64,000 nucleotides of DNA from Paenibacillus azoreducens. Lineage in GTDB: Bacteria > Bacillota > Bacilli > Paenibacillales > Paenibacillaceae. A program made the position numbers and the translations under genes. How positions within the stretch are numbered: the first letter of the stretch is position 1; each line of letters starts with the position of its first letter. The stretch lies in the NCBI RefSeq assembly GCF_021654775.1, contig NZ_AP025343.1:2137501-2201500 (forward strand). The letters run 5' to 3'. The notes under the pieces were generated by a model. The model made no database searches. It worked only from the letters and a program-made list of their open reading frames with translations, and had not been told where the DNA came from. This document shows positions 8,164 through 16,754 of this stretch, in pieces.

Positions 8164-9342
8164 ATGGATTTGAATTCGCTTAAACAGCGGTTTATCGAAA
8201 AATACGGAGACAACGGAAACGAGATACGGGCATTTTTGGCTCCCGGGCGCGTGAATCTGATCGGGGAGCATATCGATTATAACGGAGGTTATGTTTTGCC
8301 TGCCGCGCTCGAGTTTGGGACGACGCTGCTGGTCCGCCGACGGGAGGATGAAACGATCAGACTTGCCACAACCAATTTTCCATATGAATATGAGTTTAGC
8401 CTGAAAGAATTGGGCAATAAAAAAACCGGGGAATGGGTCGACTACGCCATCGGCGTCATGGTGGAAAATAAAAAATCCGGCTGCCCGGTCACGAAGGGAT
8501 ACGATCTGCTTTATCATGGCGAAATTCCGAACGGAGCCGGCCTTTCTTCATCCGCCTCGATTGAAGTGGTGACGGGATTCGCGCTGCAAACGATGGAAGG
8601 TTGCACTGCCGACACCGTACAGATCGCGCTTCTATCGCAGAAGGCCGAGAACGAGTACGTCGGCGTCAACTGCGGCATTATGGACCAATTTGCCGTGGCG
8701 AACGGCAAGCAGGATCATGCTATCCTGCTGATGTGCGATACGCTGGAATATAAACATGTACCTTTCAGTACAGGGGCTTATAAAATCGTCATCGGCAATA
8801 CGAACAAGCGCAGAGGGCTCGTGGATTCGGCATACAATGAACGCAGACAGCAGTGCGAAACGGCATTGGACATTTTGAAAAAGGAAATGGGCACGCTCCA
8901 ATTTTTGGCGCAGCTGAAACCCGAGCAGTTCAGCACGCTCCAGGCACATCTTACGGACGAAACGGTCAGACGGCGGGCCAAACATGTCGTTGAGGAAAAT
9001 CAGCGGGTTTTGGATTCGGTTGAAGCCTTGAAAAACAACGATCTGATGCGGTTCGGCAAGCTGATGAACGAGTCGCATGCTTCGCTGAGGGATTTGTATG
9101 AGGTCAGCTGCGAGGAGCTGGATGTCATGGTCGAGGAAGCGCAGCGCATTCCGGGAACGCTTGGCGCCCGCATGACCGGCGCAGGTTTTGGCGGCTGCAC
9201 GGTATCCCTTGTACATGAGGAAGATGTCGACCTGTTCGTGCAGCAGGTGGGCCAGGCCTATGAAAAACGCACGGGACTTCGAGCGGAGTTTTATGTGTGC
9301 GGTACGGGCGACGGAGTAAAAGAACTGAAGGAGGATAAATGA
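8164..9342 (+). CDS. galK: Galactokinase
   Basis: Phosphorylates galactose to galactose 1-phosphate, first step of the Leloir pathway. GHMP-kinase motifs are present: PGRVNLIGEHIDYNGGYVLP (galactokinase signature), GEIPNGAGLSSSASIEV (ATP-binding loop), the catalytic CGIMDQFAVANG region, and the C-terminal MTGAGFGGCTVSLV. The ATG at 8164 gives the usual MDLNSLKQ start; an in-frame ATG at 8149 sits against the GGAAAGG site and is less likely. 392 residues. The stop lies one base before galE, and AAGGAGG inside the galK end serves galE. Confidence 0.95.
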   Translation: MDLNSLKQRFIEKYGDNGNEIRAFLAPGRVNLIGEHIDYNGGYVLPAALEFGTTLLVRRREDETIRLATTNFPYEYEFSLKELGNKKTGEWVDYAIGVMVENKKSGCPVTKGYDLLYHGEIPNGAGLSSSASIEVVTGFALQTMEGCTADTVQIALLSQKAENEYVGVNCGIMDQFAVANGKQDHAILLMCDTLEYKHVPFSTGAYKIVIGNTNKRRGLVDSAYNERRQQCETALDILKKEMGTLQFLAQLKPEQFSTLQAHLTDETVRRRAKHVVEENQRVLDSVEALKNNDLMRFGKLMNESHASLRDLYEVSCEELDVMVEEAQRIPGTLGARMTGAGFGGCTVSLVHEEDVDLFVQQVGQAYEKRTGLRAEFYVCGTGDGVKELKEDK

Positions 9343-9343
9343 G

Positions 9344-10330
9344 ATGGCGATTCTGGTAACAGGTGGAGCGGGATATATCGGTTCCCATACGGTAGCTGCA
9401 TTGCTTGCGCGCGGCGAAGAAGTTGTCGTGCTGGATAATCTGCAAACAGGACACCGCGATGCGCTGCTTGGCGGCAAACTGTATGAAGGCGATTTGCGGG
9501 ACAAAGAGCTGCTTTCCAAACTGTTTAGCGAAAACAACATCGATGCTGTCATTCATTTTGCGGCCAATTCGCTAGTGGGCGAAAGCATGCAAAAGCCGGT
9601 CAAATATTACGACAACAATGTTTTTGGAACGCTTTGCCTGCTGGAAGCGATGGATGCCGCCGGAGTGCGCCGAATCGTTTTTTCTTCCACCGCGGCGACT
9701 TATGGCGAACCGGAACGCGTGCCGATTATGGAAAGCGACCGGACGCAGCCGACCAACGTTTATGGCGAAACAAAGCTGATGATGGAGCGGATGATGTCCT
9801 GGTTCGATCAGGTTCTGGGCATCAAATACGTCGCCTTGCGTTATTTCAATGCGGCAGGCGCGCATGACAGCGGCAAAATCGGCGAAGATCACCGCCCGGA
9901 AAGCCATCTGATCCCGCTGGTGCTGCAAACTGCGCTCAAGCAGCGCGAAAGCATCGCAGTGTTCGGGGACGATTATCCGACAGAGGATGGAACCTGTGTC
10001 CGCGATTACATCCATGTAAGCGATTTGGCTGATGCCCACCTGCGTGCGGTGGATTATTTGCGCAAAGGCGAGAGCAGCAACGTGTTTAATCTTGGCATCG
10101 GCTCGGGCTTCTCGGTGAAGGAGGTCATTGAAACGGCCAAAAAGGTGACCGGGCTTGAGATTTCTGTAGTCATCCAGCCGCGCCGCGCCGGGGATCCGGC
10201 AGTACTGGTCGCCTCCTCCCAAAAGGCGAGGGAAGTGCTTGGATGGAACCCGACCCGCGACAAGCTGGAAGACATCATTCAAAGCGCATGGAGTTGGCAC
10301 CAAAGCCACCCGCATGGTTACGGAGACTAG
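9344..10330 (+). CDS. galE: UDP-glucose 4-epimerase
   Basis: Interconverts UDP-galactose and UDP-glucose. Short-chain dehydrogenase fold: GGAGYIGSHTVAALLARGE (NAD-binding), FSSTAATYGEPERVPI, the catalytic YGETK (Tyr-x-x-x-Lys), and YFNAAGAHDSGKIGEDHRPE. 328 residues. Second gene of a tight galK-galE-galT operon, one base after the galK stop and 15 bases before the galT start. Confidence 0.95.
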   Translation: MAILVTGGAGYIGSHTVAALLARGEEVVVLDNLQTGHRDALLGGKLYEGDLRDKELLSKLFSENNIDAVIHFAANSLVGESMQKPVKYYDNNVFGTLCLLEAMDAAGVRRIVFSSTAATYGEPERVPIMESDRTQPTNVYGETKLMMERMMSWFDQVLGIKYVALRYFNAAGAHDSGKIGEDHRPESHLIPLVLQTALKQRESIAVFGDDYPTEDGTCVRDYIHVSDLADAHLRAVDYLRKGESSNVFNLGIGSGFSVKEVIETAKKVTGLEISVVIQPRRAGDPAVLVASSQKAREVLGWNPTRDKLEDIIQSAWSWHQSHPHGYGD

Positions 10331-10345
10331 TAAGGGGGAGAAGAA

Positions 10346-11938
10346 GTGACTGTATCCGCAACAGCCAGAACGACAGAACAAACTAAAGCTCTGACCGCAA
10401 TTGAGCAATTGGTTCACTTTGCGCTCGAGCGTGGATTGATTGAATCCGTGGACGAAGATTACGCCCGCAATCTGCTGCTGGAGATGTTCGGCTTCAGCGA
10501 GCCCTATCTCGGGGAAGAGGAGCCGGAACAGCTTGAGGGTCCGCAGCCCGCGCTGGATATTTTGATCGATTATGCTTTTGGTATCGGCCTGTTTCCGGAG
10601 AATACGGACACTTACCGCGATCTTTTGAATGCCAAAATCATGGGGAATTTGCTGGCCCGTCCTTCGGAGATGCTGCGGGAATTCAACCGTTTGGCGCATG
10701 CACATGGCATCGAGGCGGCGACCAACCGCTTCTACCAGCTATCGATTGACAGCAATTACATCCGCATGGATCGCGTGAGCAAAAATGTCTACTGGGAGCA
10801 CGAATCCGAATACGGTGTCATTGAGATGACCATCAATTTATCCAAACCGGAAAAGAGCCCGAAGGAAATCGCCATGGCGAAGCTGCTGCCGCCTCCGGTC
10901 TATCCGAAGTGTCTGCTGTGCCGCGAAAATGTCGGGTATGCCGGACGGGTTAACCACCCGGCTCGCCAGAACCTCCGGACGATTCCGCTCACGTTGAATG
11001 GGGAACCATGGTTCTTCCAATATTCGCCTTACGTGTATTACAATGAGCACTGCATCGTGTTCCATCATGACCATGTGCCGATGAAGCTGACCAAAGACAC
11101 CTTGCGGCGCCTGCTCGAATTCGTGGATGTTTACCCGCATTATTTTATCGGTTCCAATGCCGATCTTCCGATTGTCGGCGGCTCGATTCTGACCCATGAT
11201 CATTTTCAGGGGGGACGGCATACTTTCCCGATTCAAACAGCGCCTAAGGAAGCGGTCTTTAGCCATCCCGATTATGCGGGGACAACGGCCAGCATCGTGA
11301 AATGGCCGATGTCCGTGCTCCGTCTGACCGGCACGGATAAGGAAATTTTGCTGGAACTAGCCAATAAGATCTATGAAGACTGGAAGCAGTACAGCGATCC
11401 GGACGCGGATATCCTGGCATTCAGCGGTGAAGGCGCAAACAAGGTGCCGCATAATACGGTTACGCCGATCGCACACCGTACGCCGGACGGAAGTTATGAA
11501 ATGGACCTGGTTCTGCGAAACAACCGGACCAGCGAAGAATATCCGGCAGGCATTTTTCATCCGCATGAAGAAATGCATCATATCAAGAAGGAAAATATCG
11601 GCCTGATTGAAGTGATGGGCCTGGCGATTTTGCCGGGACGCCTTAAGGAGGAACTGGATCTTACGGCCGATATCCTTGCCGGTGACACCGAGCTTTACGA
11701 TACCCTGGTAAGGCAGGAGAACCCTTCGCTTGCCCAGCATAAACCGTGGATTATGGAGCTAATTGCGAAGTATGGCAGAAGCCGCAGCAAGGAAGAGGCT
11801 TGGAAGCTCGTGCAGTCCGAAGTCGGCAGCATTTTCGTGGAAATATTGGGCCATGCAGGCGTATATAAAAGAACGGAGGCCGGGCAAGAAGCATTCCGGC
11901 GCTTCGTATCGCATCTTGGATGCCGTCCGGTTGAGTAA
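10346..11938 (+). CDS. galT: UTP-hexose-1-phosphate uridylyltransferase (Gram-positive type, family 2)
   Basis: Swaps UMP between UDP-glucose and galactose 1-phosphate. At 530 residues it is the longer Firmicute type, unlike the roughly 350-residue E. coli enzyme. The active-site THDHFQGGRHTFP contains the nucleophile-region HxHxQ. It starts with GTG behind AAGGGGGAG. Third gene of the gal operon, followed by an intrinsic terminator. CLLCRENVGYAGR contains a CxxC pair that may be structural. Confidence 0.94.
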   Translation: MTVSATARTTEQTKALTAIEQLVHFALERGLIESVDEDYARNLLLEMFGFSEPYLGEEEPEQLEGPQPALDILIDYAFGIGLFPENTDTYRDLLNAKIMGNLLARPSEMLREFNRLAHAHGIEAATNRFYQLSIDSNYIRMDRVSKNVYWEHESEYGVIEMTINLSKPEKSPKEIAMAKLLPPPVYPKCLLCRENVGYAGRVNHPARQNLRTIPLTLNGEPWFFQYSPYVYYNEHCIVFHHDHVPMKLTKDTLRRLLEFVDVYPHYFIGSNADLPIVGGSILTHDHFQGGRHTFPIQTAPKEAVFSHPDYAGTTASIVKWPMSVLRLTGTDKEILLELANKIYEDWKQYSDPDADILAFSGEGANKVPHNTVTPIAHRTPDGSYEMDLVLRNNRTSEEYPAGIFHPHEEMHHIKKENIGLIEVMGLAILPGRLKEELDLTADILAGDTELYDTLVRQENPSLAQHKPWIMELIAKYGRSRSKEEAWKLVQSEVGSIFVEILGHAGVYKRTEAGQEAFRRFVSHLGCRPVE

Positions 11939-11964
11939 TATGATATAACCTCTGACTTATACGA

Positions 11965-12009
11965 AAACCGCCCGAACTCCCTGCGTTAAGGGAAGGGCGG
12001 TTTGTTTTT
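11965..12009 (+). terminator. Intrinsic terminator of the gal operon
   Basis: AAACCGCCC and GGGCGGTTT form a 9-bp stem, followed by GTTTTT, 27 bases after the galT stop. Confidence 0.88.
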
Positions 12010-12075
12010 GTTCCGGATGAAGCATTATAATGGATAGGTACCATTTATATGTTGACTTCGGGAGGCGATGTGAGA

Positions 12076-13239
12076 GTGAATTCATTTGAATTTCATAATC
12101 CGACCAAGCTGATTTTCGGTAAAGGCAAACTGGATGCATTAAAAACAGAAGTCCCGAAATACGGAAAAAATGTCCTGCTCGTATACGGCGGAGGCAGCAT
12201 CAAACGCAGCGGCCTGTATGACAACGTTAACGCCCTGCTGAAGGAAATCGGCGCCCAGGTAACCGAGCTGAGCGGTGTTGAACCGAATCCGCGTTTATCG
12301 ACGGTGCATAAAGGTGTAGACCTGTGCCGTGAACATAATATTGACCTGATCTTGGCCGTCGGCGGCGGCAGCGTCATTGACTGTGCGAAGGCAATCGCCG
12401 TTGGGGCCAAATACGACGGTGACATGTGGGATTTCGTGGAGCGCAAGGCGGTTGCGAAAGATGCGCTCCCGCTTGGCACCGTGCTGACGATTGCAGCGAC
12501 AGGATCCGAAATGAACGGCGGTTCGGTTATCACGAACGAAAAAACGCAGGAAAAAATGGGTTGGGGCAGCCCTTATGCGTACCCCGCTTTTTCTATCCTG
12601 GATCCCGTTCTTACCTTCACGCTGCCAAAAGACCAAACGGTCTATGGGATGGTCGATATGATGTCCCATGTGTTAGAGCATTATTTCCATAAGGAAACAA
12701 ACACGCCGGTTCAGGACGGTTTTTGCGAAACGATTCTGCGGACCGTGATCGACACGGCACCCCGACTGATCCATGATCTGGAAAATTATGAAGACCGTTC
12801 GACGATTATGTACTGCGGCACGATGGCGCTGAACGGCGTATTGAATATGGGGTATGCCGGGGATTGGGCGACGCACAACATCGAGCACGCCGTTTCGGCG
12901 GTATATGATATTCCGCATGGCGGCGGCCTGGCGATCCTGTTCCCGAACTGGATGAAATACAATCTGCATGTGAATCCGGGACGGTTTAAGCAGCTTGCAG
13001 TCAATGTATTCCATATCGACCCGGCAGGCAAAACCGACGAAGAAGCCGGGCTTGAGGGCATTCAGGCACTGCGCGACTTCTGGAGTTCCATTGGCGCGCC
13101 GAGCCGCCTTGCCGACTATGATATCGATGACAGCCAACTCGAAGTTATGGCCGAGAAAACCGTCCGTTTCGGACCATTCGGCAGATTTAGTACCTTAAAT
13201 AAAGAAGACGTCGTTGAGATTTACAAGATGTCTTTGTAA
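12076..13239 (+). CDS. Iron-containing alcohol dehydrogenase (BdhA/YugJ type, NADH-dependent butanol dehydrogenase)
   Basis: Group III metal-dependent alcohol dehydrogenase. Visible: [20 protein letters not shown] (cofactor-binding loop), [13 protein letters not shown], and [20 protein letters not shown], which carry the Asp/His metal ligands. The GTG at 12076 is preferred because GGGAGG lies 10 bases upstream and the protein then starts (V)[10 protein letters not shown] as in relatives; an ATG at 12049 also exists but precedes the site. 387 residues. Monocistronic, between terminators. TATAAT at about 12025-12030 may be its -10 box. Likely reduces aldehydes during fermentation. Confidence 0.88.
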   Translation: MNSFEFHNPTKLIFGKGKLDALKTEVPKYGKNVLLVYGGGSIKRSGLYDNVNALLKEIGAQVTELSGVEPNPRLSTVHKGVDLCREHNIDLILAVGGGSVIDCAKAIAVGAKYDGDMWDFVERKAVAKDALPLGTVLTIAATGSEMNGGSVITNEKTQEKMGWGSPYAYPAFSILDPVLTFTLPKDQTVYGMVDMMSHVLEHYFHKETNTPVQDGFCETILRTVIDTAPRLIHDLENYEDRSTIMYCGTMALNGVLNMGYAGDWATHNIEHAVSAVYDIPHGGGLAILFPNWMKYNLHVNPGRFKQLAVNVFHIDPAGKTDEEAGLEGIQALRDFWSSIGAPSRLADYDIDDSQLEVMAEKTVRFGPFGRFSTLNKEDVVEIYKMSL

Positions 13240-13250
13240 CAAATAGCGAC

Positions 13251-13280
13251 AAAGGGGCTTTCCGCGAGGAGGCCCTTTTT
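13251..13280 (+). terminator. Intrinsic terminator after the iron alcohol dehydrogenase
   Basis: AAAGGG...CCCTTT stem with a T-run, 11 bases after the stop. Confidence 0.7.
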
Positions 13281-13403
13281 GCTGATCATTCATATAGCTT
13301 TTCTCGTAAAGCATCAAACAATTTAGCTTATGTAAAAAAATGGGACAATTAGGTATAATGGAAGTGTCCAGATTTTTATTGCTCAGATTTAATGGCAGAA
13401 ATT

Positions 13404-13418
13404 TTGAAAACGCATACA
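13404..13418. promoter_or_regulatory. Consensus cre site upstream of acuA
   Basis: TTGAAAACGCATACA matches the CcpA consensus WTGNAANCGNWNNCW at every position. It lies 165 bases upstream of acuA and about 45 bases after a TATAAT at 13354-13359. The rest of 13281-13582 holds no gene that I can see. Confidence 0.65.
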
Positions 13419-13582
13419 CCAGATTGCCCCGGCCATCAAATTTTTAGACATAATCCATCTTAAATTCATCATACCCGTCGATCATTTGAACTACAGAAAT
13501 AAGTTGGTTTCCGTGAAATGGACGATAATCAGGATGTAAAAGCGTCATGCGAAGAATTTGAAAAAACGAAGGTGGGACCGCT

Positions 13583-14215
13583 ATGGAGCATAAAAAGAGA
13601 TATCATGCCAAATCCCTGCAATATCAAAATCGGCTGATTGTGGTGGAAGGACCTGTATCTCCGGAACAACTGCGGGTTATGCGCATGCACCCAGAACTAA
13701 ATGCATTCCGTCACCCACAGGACCAGAAGCAGGCGCTTGAAGAGATTGCAAGGCTATTGGAAGGCAGAATTATTTTAGCACGCGACGGCCAAACCATTGT
13801 CGGCTATGTTACGTTTCATTATCCGGATGAACAAAGTCCTTGGTCGGAACGGAATATGGATGATTTGATCGAATTCGGAGCCATTGAGGTAGCCGGTTCT
13901 TACCGCATGCTCGGGTTGGGGAAAGAAATGATGCTGCTTTCTTTTGAGGGCGGTCAAATGGAGGATGCAATCGTATTTGCAACCGAATATTACGAATATT
14001 GGGATATACATAACAGTAAGCTCAGCGCATGGGATTACCGCCGGATGACGGAACAATTGTTGAAACATGTCGACATGTTCAGATATGACACAGACGACCC
14101 GGAAATATGTTCCCATCCGGCGAACTGCCTGATGGTCCGTATCGGCAAGGATGTGCCGCTATCGTCCATAGAGAAATTTGACCGTATGCGTTTTCGGAGA
14201 AGTTTTTTGTATTAA
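13583..14215 (+). CDS. acuA: Protein acetyltransferase AcuA (GNAT family, targets acetyl-CoA synthetase)
   Basis: Acetylates the active-site lysine of acetyl-CoA synthetase and switches it off. Exactly 210 residues, the size of B. subtilis AcuA, with conserved blocks VEGPVSPEQL, GRIILARDGQTIVGYVTF, MDDLIEFGAIEVAGSYR, and the C-terminal SHPANCLMVRIGK. In Bacillus the gene heads acuABC; here acuB and acuC do not follow (yuaF-floT is next) and acsA is not adjacent. AAGGTGGGA precedes the ATG. A consensus cre lies upstream, in keeping with known CcpA control of acetate genes. The sirtuin at 5.2 kb could supply deacetylation. Confidence 0.92.
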   Translation: MEHKKRYHAKSLQYQNRLIVVEGPVSPEQLRVMRMHPELNAFRHPQDQKQALEEIARLLEGRIILARDGQTIVGYVTFHYPDEQSPWSERNMDDLIEFGAIEVAGSYRMLGLGKEMMLLSFEGGQMEDAIVFATEYYEYWDIHNSKLSAWDYRRMTEQLLKHVDMFRYDTDDPEICSHPANCLMVRIGKDVPLSSIEKFDRMRFRRSFLY

Positions 14216-14270
14216 CAATCTTTCGGATTCCCATATTTCGTGCCCAGAATTTTTTCCGGCAGGAAAAATT

Positions 14271-14297
14271 TGAAACAAGATCGAACCTTATTACGTA
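14271..14297 (+). promoter_or_regulatory. Candidate sigma-W (ECF) promoter of yuaF-floT
   Basis: TGAAAC (14271-14276), 17-base spacer, CGTA (14294-14297) matches the sigma-W consensus TGAAAC-N16/17-CGTA. In B. subtilis the yuaF-floT-yuaI operon is a sigma-W target. Confidence 0.7.
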
Positions 14298-14382
14298 TAT
14301 CCTTATATAGAATCAATTTCATAATGGATAAAATGCCGAGTGTTTGGCAGTATGAAATTGATTATAGGCAGATTGAAAATTA

Positions 14383-14494
14383 GGATTTTGCAAAAATCCA
14401 AAAAGCGACTTTCTAAGGTCGATATACAGGCCAAAATCCGTTTTACTTGCCCTGTATATTTCATCCGGAAGCGGAACCGAATTTTGCAAAATCC
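14383..14494. repeat. Structured 112-bp intergenic repeat, copy A
   Basis: Ends carry the near-palindromes GGATTTTGCAAAAATCC and ATTTTGCAAAATCC; inside, GATATACAGG and CCTGTATAT form a second stem; the block CCGGAAGCGG follows. A homologous copy lies at 24867-24980 with a different but still self-complementary inner stem. Copy A lies in the leader between the sigma-W-like promoter and yuaF. Confidence 0.7.
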
Positions 14495-14515
14495 AGGGTT
14501 TGGGAGGATGCTACC

Positions 14516-15052
14516 ATGGAAACGCTTTTTTGGAGCTGTCTGGCAGGCGGAATCCTGTTTGCGGTGGTCAGCGTCGTTTTGGGCGATCTGGTCAGCCATG
14601 CCCTTGACGGGCTGCTCGACTTTTTGTCGGTCGATTTCCTGAAACCGATGGTCATCGCAAGCGCAGTGACGGTGTTTGGCGGAGCGGGCATTTTGCTTAC
14701 GCATTACACGAGCTGGAGCAATGCAGCGGTGGTGTTGATATCGGCGGTCCTTGCCATAGTGATTGCGGCGCTTGTTTTTTTCTTTTATGTCAAGCCCATG
14801 AACAACAGTGAAAACTCCACCGCATATTCCATCCGCGAACTTTCGGGCCGCATTGGCGAGGTCACCATACCGATTCCCGAATCGGGTTTCGGCGAGGTCA
14901 TGATCAAGCTCGGGGCCGGGAACACCGTGCATATCGCTTCAAGTCTCGAACGCTGCGTGCTTGCTGCCGGCACAAGGATTGTCGTCGTTGACGTACATGA
15001 CGGGGTATTGCGTGTTACCAAATTAGACGAGAAAAGAGGAGATGTGGTTTGA
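14516..15052 (+). CDS. yuaF: NfeD-like membrane protein YuaF (flotillin partner)
   Basis: 178-residue membrane protein with three hydrophobic segments (about residues 5-25, 45-65 and 72-95), then a soluble C-terminal NfeD-type OB domain (SGRIGEVTIPIPESGFGEVM ... GTRIVVVDVHDGVLRV). In Bacillus YuaF works with FloT in membrane microdomains under envelope stress. The ATG at 14516 is used because GGGAGG lies just upstream; upstream in-frame codons lie in the repeat. Its stop overlaps the floT start by one base (TGATG), so translation is probably coupled. Confidence 0.87.
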   Translation: METLFWSCLAGGILFAVVSVVLGDLVSHALDGLLDFLSVDFLKPMVIASAVTVFGGAGILLTHYTSWSNAAVVLISAVLAIVIAALVFFFYVKPMNNSENSTAYSIRELSGRIGEVTIPIPESGFGEVMIKLGAGNTVHIASSLERCVLAAGTRIVVVDVHDGVLRVTKLDEKRGDVV

Positions 15053-16578
15053 TGGATTTGCCTGATTACCTGCTTATCCCAATCATCGTTGTCGGGGTTA
15101 TCATTATTTTGGGATTGGCTTTCTGGGCCCGCTACAAAACGGTAGGTCCGGATGAAGCCATGATCGTAACGGGTTCCTTTTTGGGAAGCAAAAATATTTC
15201 GGAGGATGAATCAGGGCGCAAAATCAAGATCGTCCGTGGGGGCGGAGCCTTTATTTTACCGGTTTTTCAGCGGTCGGAGTTTATCTCCTTACTTTCCCAC
15301 AAGTTGGATGTTTCAACCCCGGAGGTTTATACCGAACAGGGGGTTCCGGTTATTGCCGACGGCGTAGCCATCATCAAGGTTGGCGGTTCGATCGAGGACG
15401 TCGCGACGGCGGCGGAACAATTTATCGGCAAACCGATTGATGCGCTGAAGGGTGAAGCCCAAGAGGTGCTGGAAGGCCATCTGCGGGCGATTCTCGGCTC
15501 CATGACCGTGGAGGAAGTGTACCGGAACCGCGACAAGTTCGCGCAGGAGGTTCAAGGCGTGGCGGCCCGTGATTTGAAGAAAATGGGGCTGCAGATCGTC
15601 TCCTTTACGATCAAGGATGTCCGCGACAAGCAGGGATATCTGGATGCGCTCGGCAAACCCCGGATAGCAGCGGTGAAGCGGGATGCCGAAATCGCGGAGG
15701 CCGAAGCAATGCGGGACGCACGGATTCAAAAGGCGAATGCCGAAGAGCAGGGGCAGAAGGCCGAGTTGCTGCGCGATACGAACATTGCCGAAGCCACGAA
15801 GGAAAAAGAGCTGAAGGTCGCGTCCTTTAAGAAAGATCAGGACACTGCCAAGGCTGAAGCCGACCAGGCATACCATATCCAGGAAGCCCGCGCCAAGCAA
15901 ACGATGGTCGAAGAACAGATGAAGGTCGAACTGGTCCGCAAGGAACGCGAAATCGACTTGCAGGAAAAAGAAATTATGGTTCGGCAAAAGCAATACGACG
16001 CCGAAGTGAAGAAAAAAGCGGATGCCGACCGTTACGCTGTCGAGCAGGCGGCCGAAGCGGATAAAGCGCGTAAAATGCGCGAGGCCGACGCATTGCAGTA
16101 TTCCATTGAAACGCAGGCCAAAGCATCAGCAGAACAGAAACGTCTGGAAGGTCAGGCAATTGCCGATGCGGAGCGGGCCAAAGGTACCGCCGAAGCCGAG
16201 GTTATCCGCTTGCGCGGTCTGGCCGAAGCCGAAGCGAAGGAAAAACTCGCGGAAGCGTTCCAGAAATTCGGAGAAGCAGCCGTGCTCGACATTATCGTCA
16301 AGATGCTGCCTGATTTGGCAGGGAAAATCGCGCAGCCGATTTCCTCGATCGACAAGCTTACGGTCGTGGATACGGGAAAAGGCGAAGGCGCGGCCCGCGT
16401 GAGCAACTATGTGACCGAACTGATGTCCACCGCACCGGAGATGCTGAAAAACGTATCCGGCATCGATGTTGAAGGGTTGATCAAAAACTTGACGGGAAAA
16501 TCGAAACCTGCTCCGGTCGTGGCCCAGCAGGAACGCGAGCTGGTGAATCTCGAAGCGGGGGCGGCGCAGGAAGATTAA
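15052..16578 (+). CDS. floT: Flotillin-like protein FloT (YuaG)
   Basis: 508 residues, like B. subtilis FloT (509). One N-terminal membrane segment (LIPIIVVGVIIILGLAFWAR), then an SPFH/PHB domain (about residues 30-200), a long Glu/Ala-rich coiled coil (about 205-400) with EAEAMRDARIQKANAEEQ-type repeats, and a C-terminal oligomerisation region. It scaffolds functional membrane microdomains and affects fluidity and signalling. Second gene of yuaF-floT. The third Bacillus gene, yuaI, is absent; a terminator and the convergent gcvPB follow. Confidence 0.95.
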   Translation: MDLPDYLLIPIIVVGVIIILGLAFWARYKTVGPDEAMIVTGSFLGSKNISEDESGRKIKIVRGGGAFILPVFQRSEFISLLSHKLDVSTPEVYTEQGVPVIADGVAIIKVGGSIEDVATAAEQFIGKPIDALKGEAQEVLEGHLRAILGSMTVEEVYRNRDKFAQEVQGVAARDLKKMGLQIVSFTIKDVRDKQGYLDALGKPRIAAVKRDAEIAEAEAMRDARIQKANAEEQGQKAELLRDTNIAEATKEKELKVASFKKDQDTAKAEADQAYHIQEARAKQTMVEEQMKVELVRKEREIDLQEKEIMVRQKQYDAEVKKKADADRYAVEQAAEADKARKMREADALQYSIETQAKASAEQKRLEGQAIADAERAKGTAEAEVIRLRGLAEAEAKEKLAEAFQKFGEAAVLDIIVKMLPDLAGKIAQPISSIDKLTVVDTGKGEGAARVSNYVTELMSTAPEMLKNVSGIDVEGLIKNLTGKSKPAPVVAQQERELVNLEAGAAQED

Positions 16579-16679
16579 TTCGCCGTATAGTACGCAATAG
16601 AAATTGATGTATCAAGAAGGCATGGGATAAAGCCGTGAAGGCTTCCGTTCCATGCGCAAGCGTTGGTCGATCAACAAAA

Positions 16680-16719
16680 AATGGCGCCGCAGGGATTCAT
16701 CCCTTGCGGCGCCATTTTT
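16680..16719. terminator. Bidirectional terminator between floT and gcvPB
   Basis: ATGGCGCCGCA and TGCGGCGCCAT form an 11-bp stem extended by GGGAT/ATCCC, with T on the plus side and A on the other. Serves the convergent floT and gcv operons. Confidence 0.9.
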
Positions 16720-16754
16720 GGCGGTTCTTGTAGCGCGATCAGAGGCCCTTTAGC

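Noticed and set aside
9572..10705. Minus-strand open frame of 377 codons opposite galE and galT
   Set aside because: Crosses two certain genes of the gal operon and has no motif.
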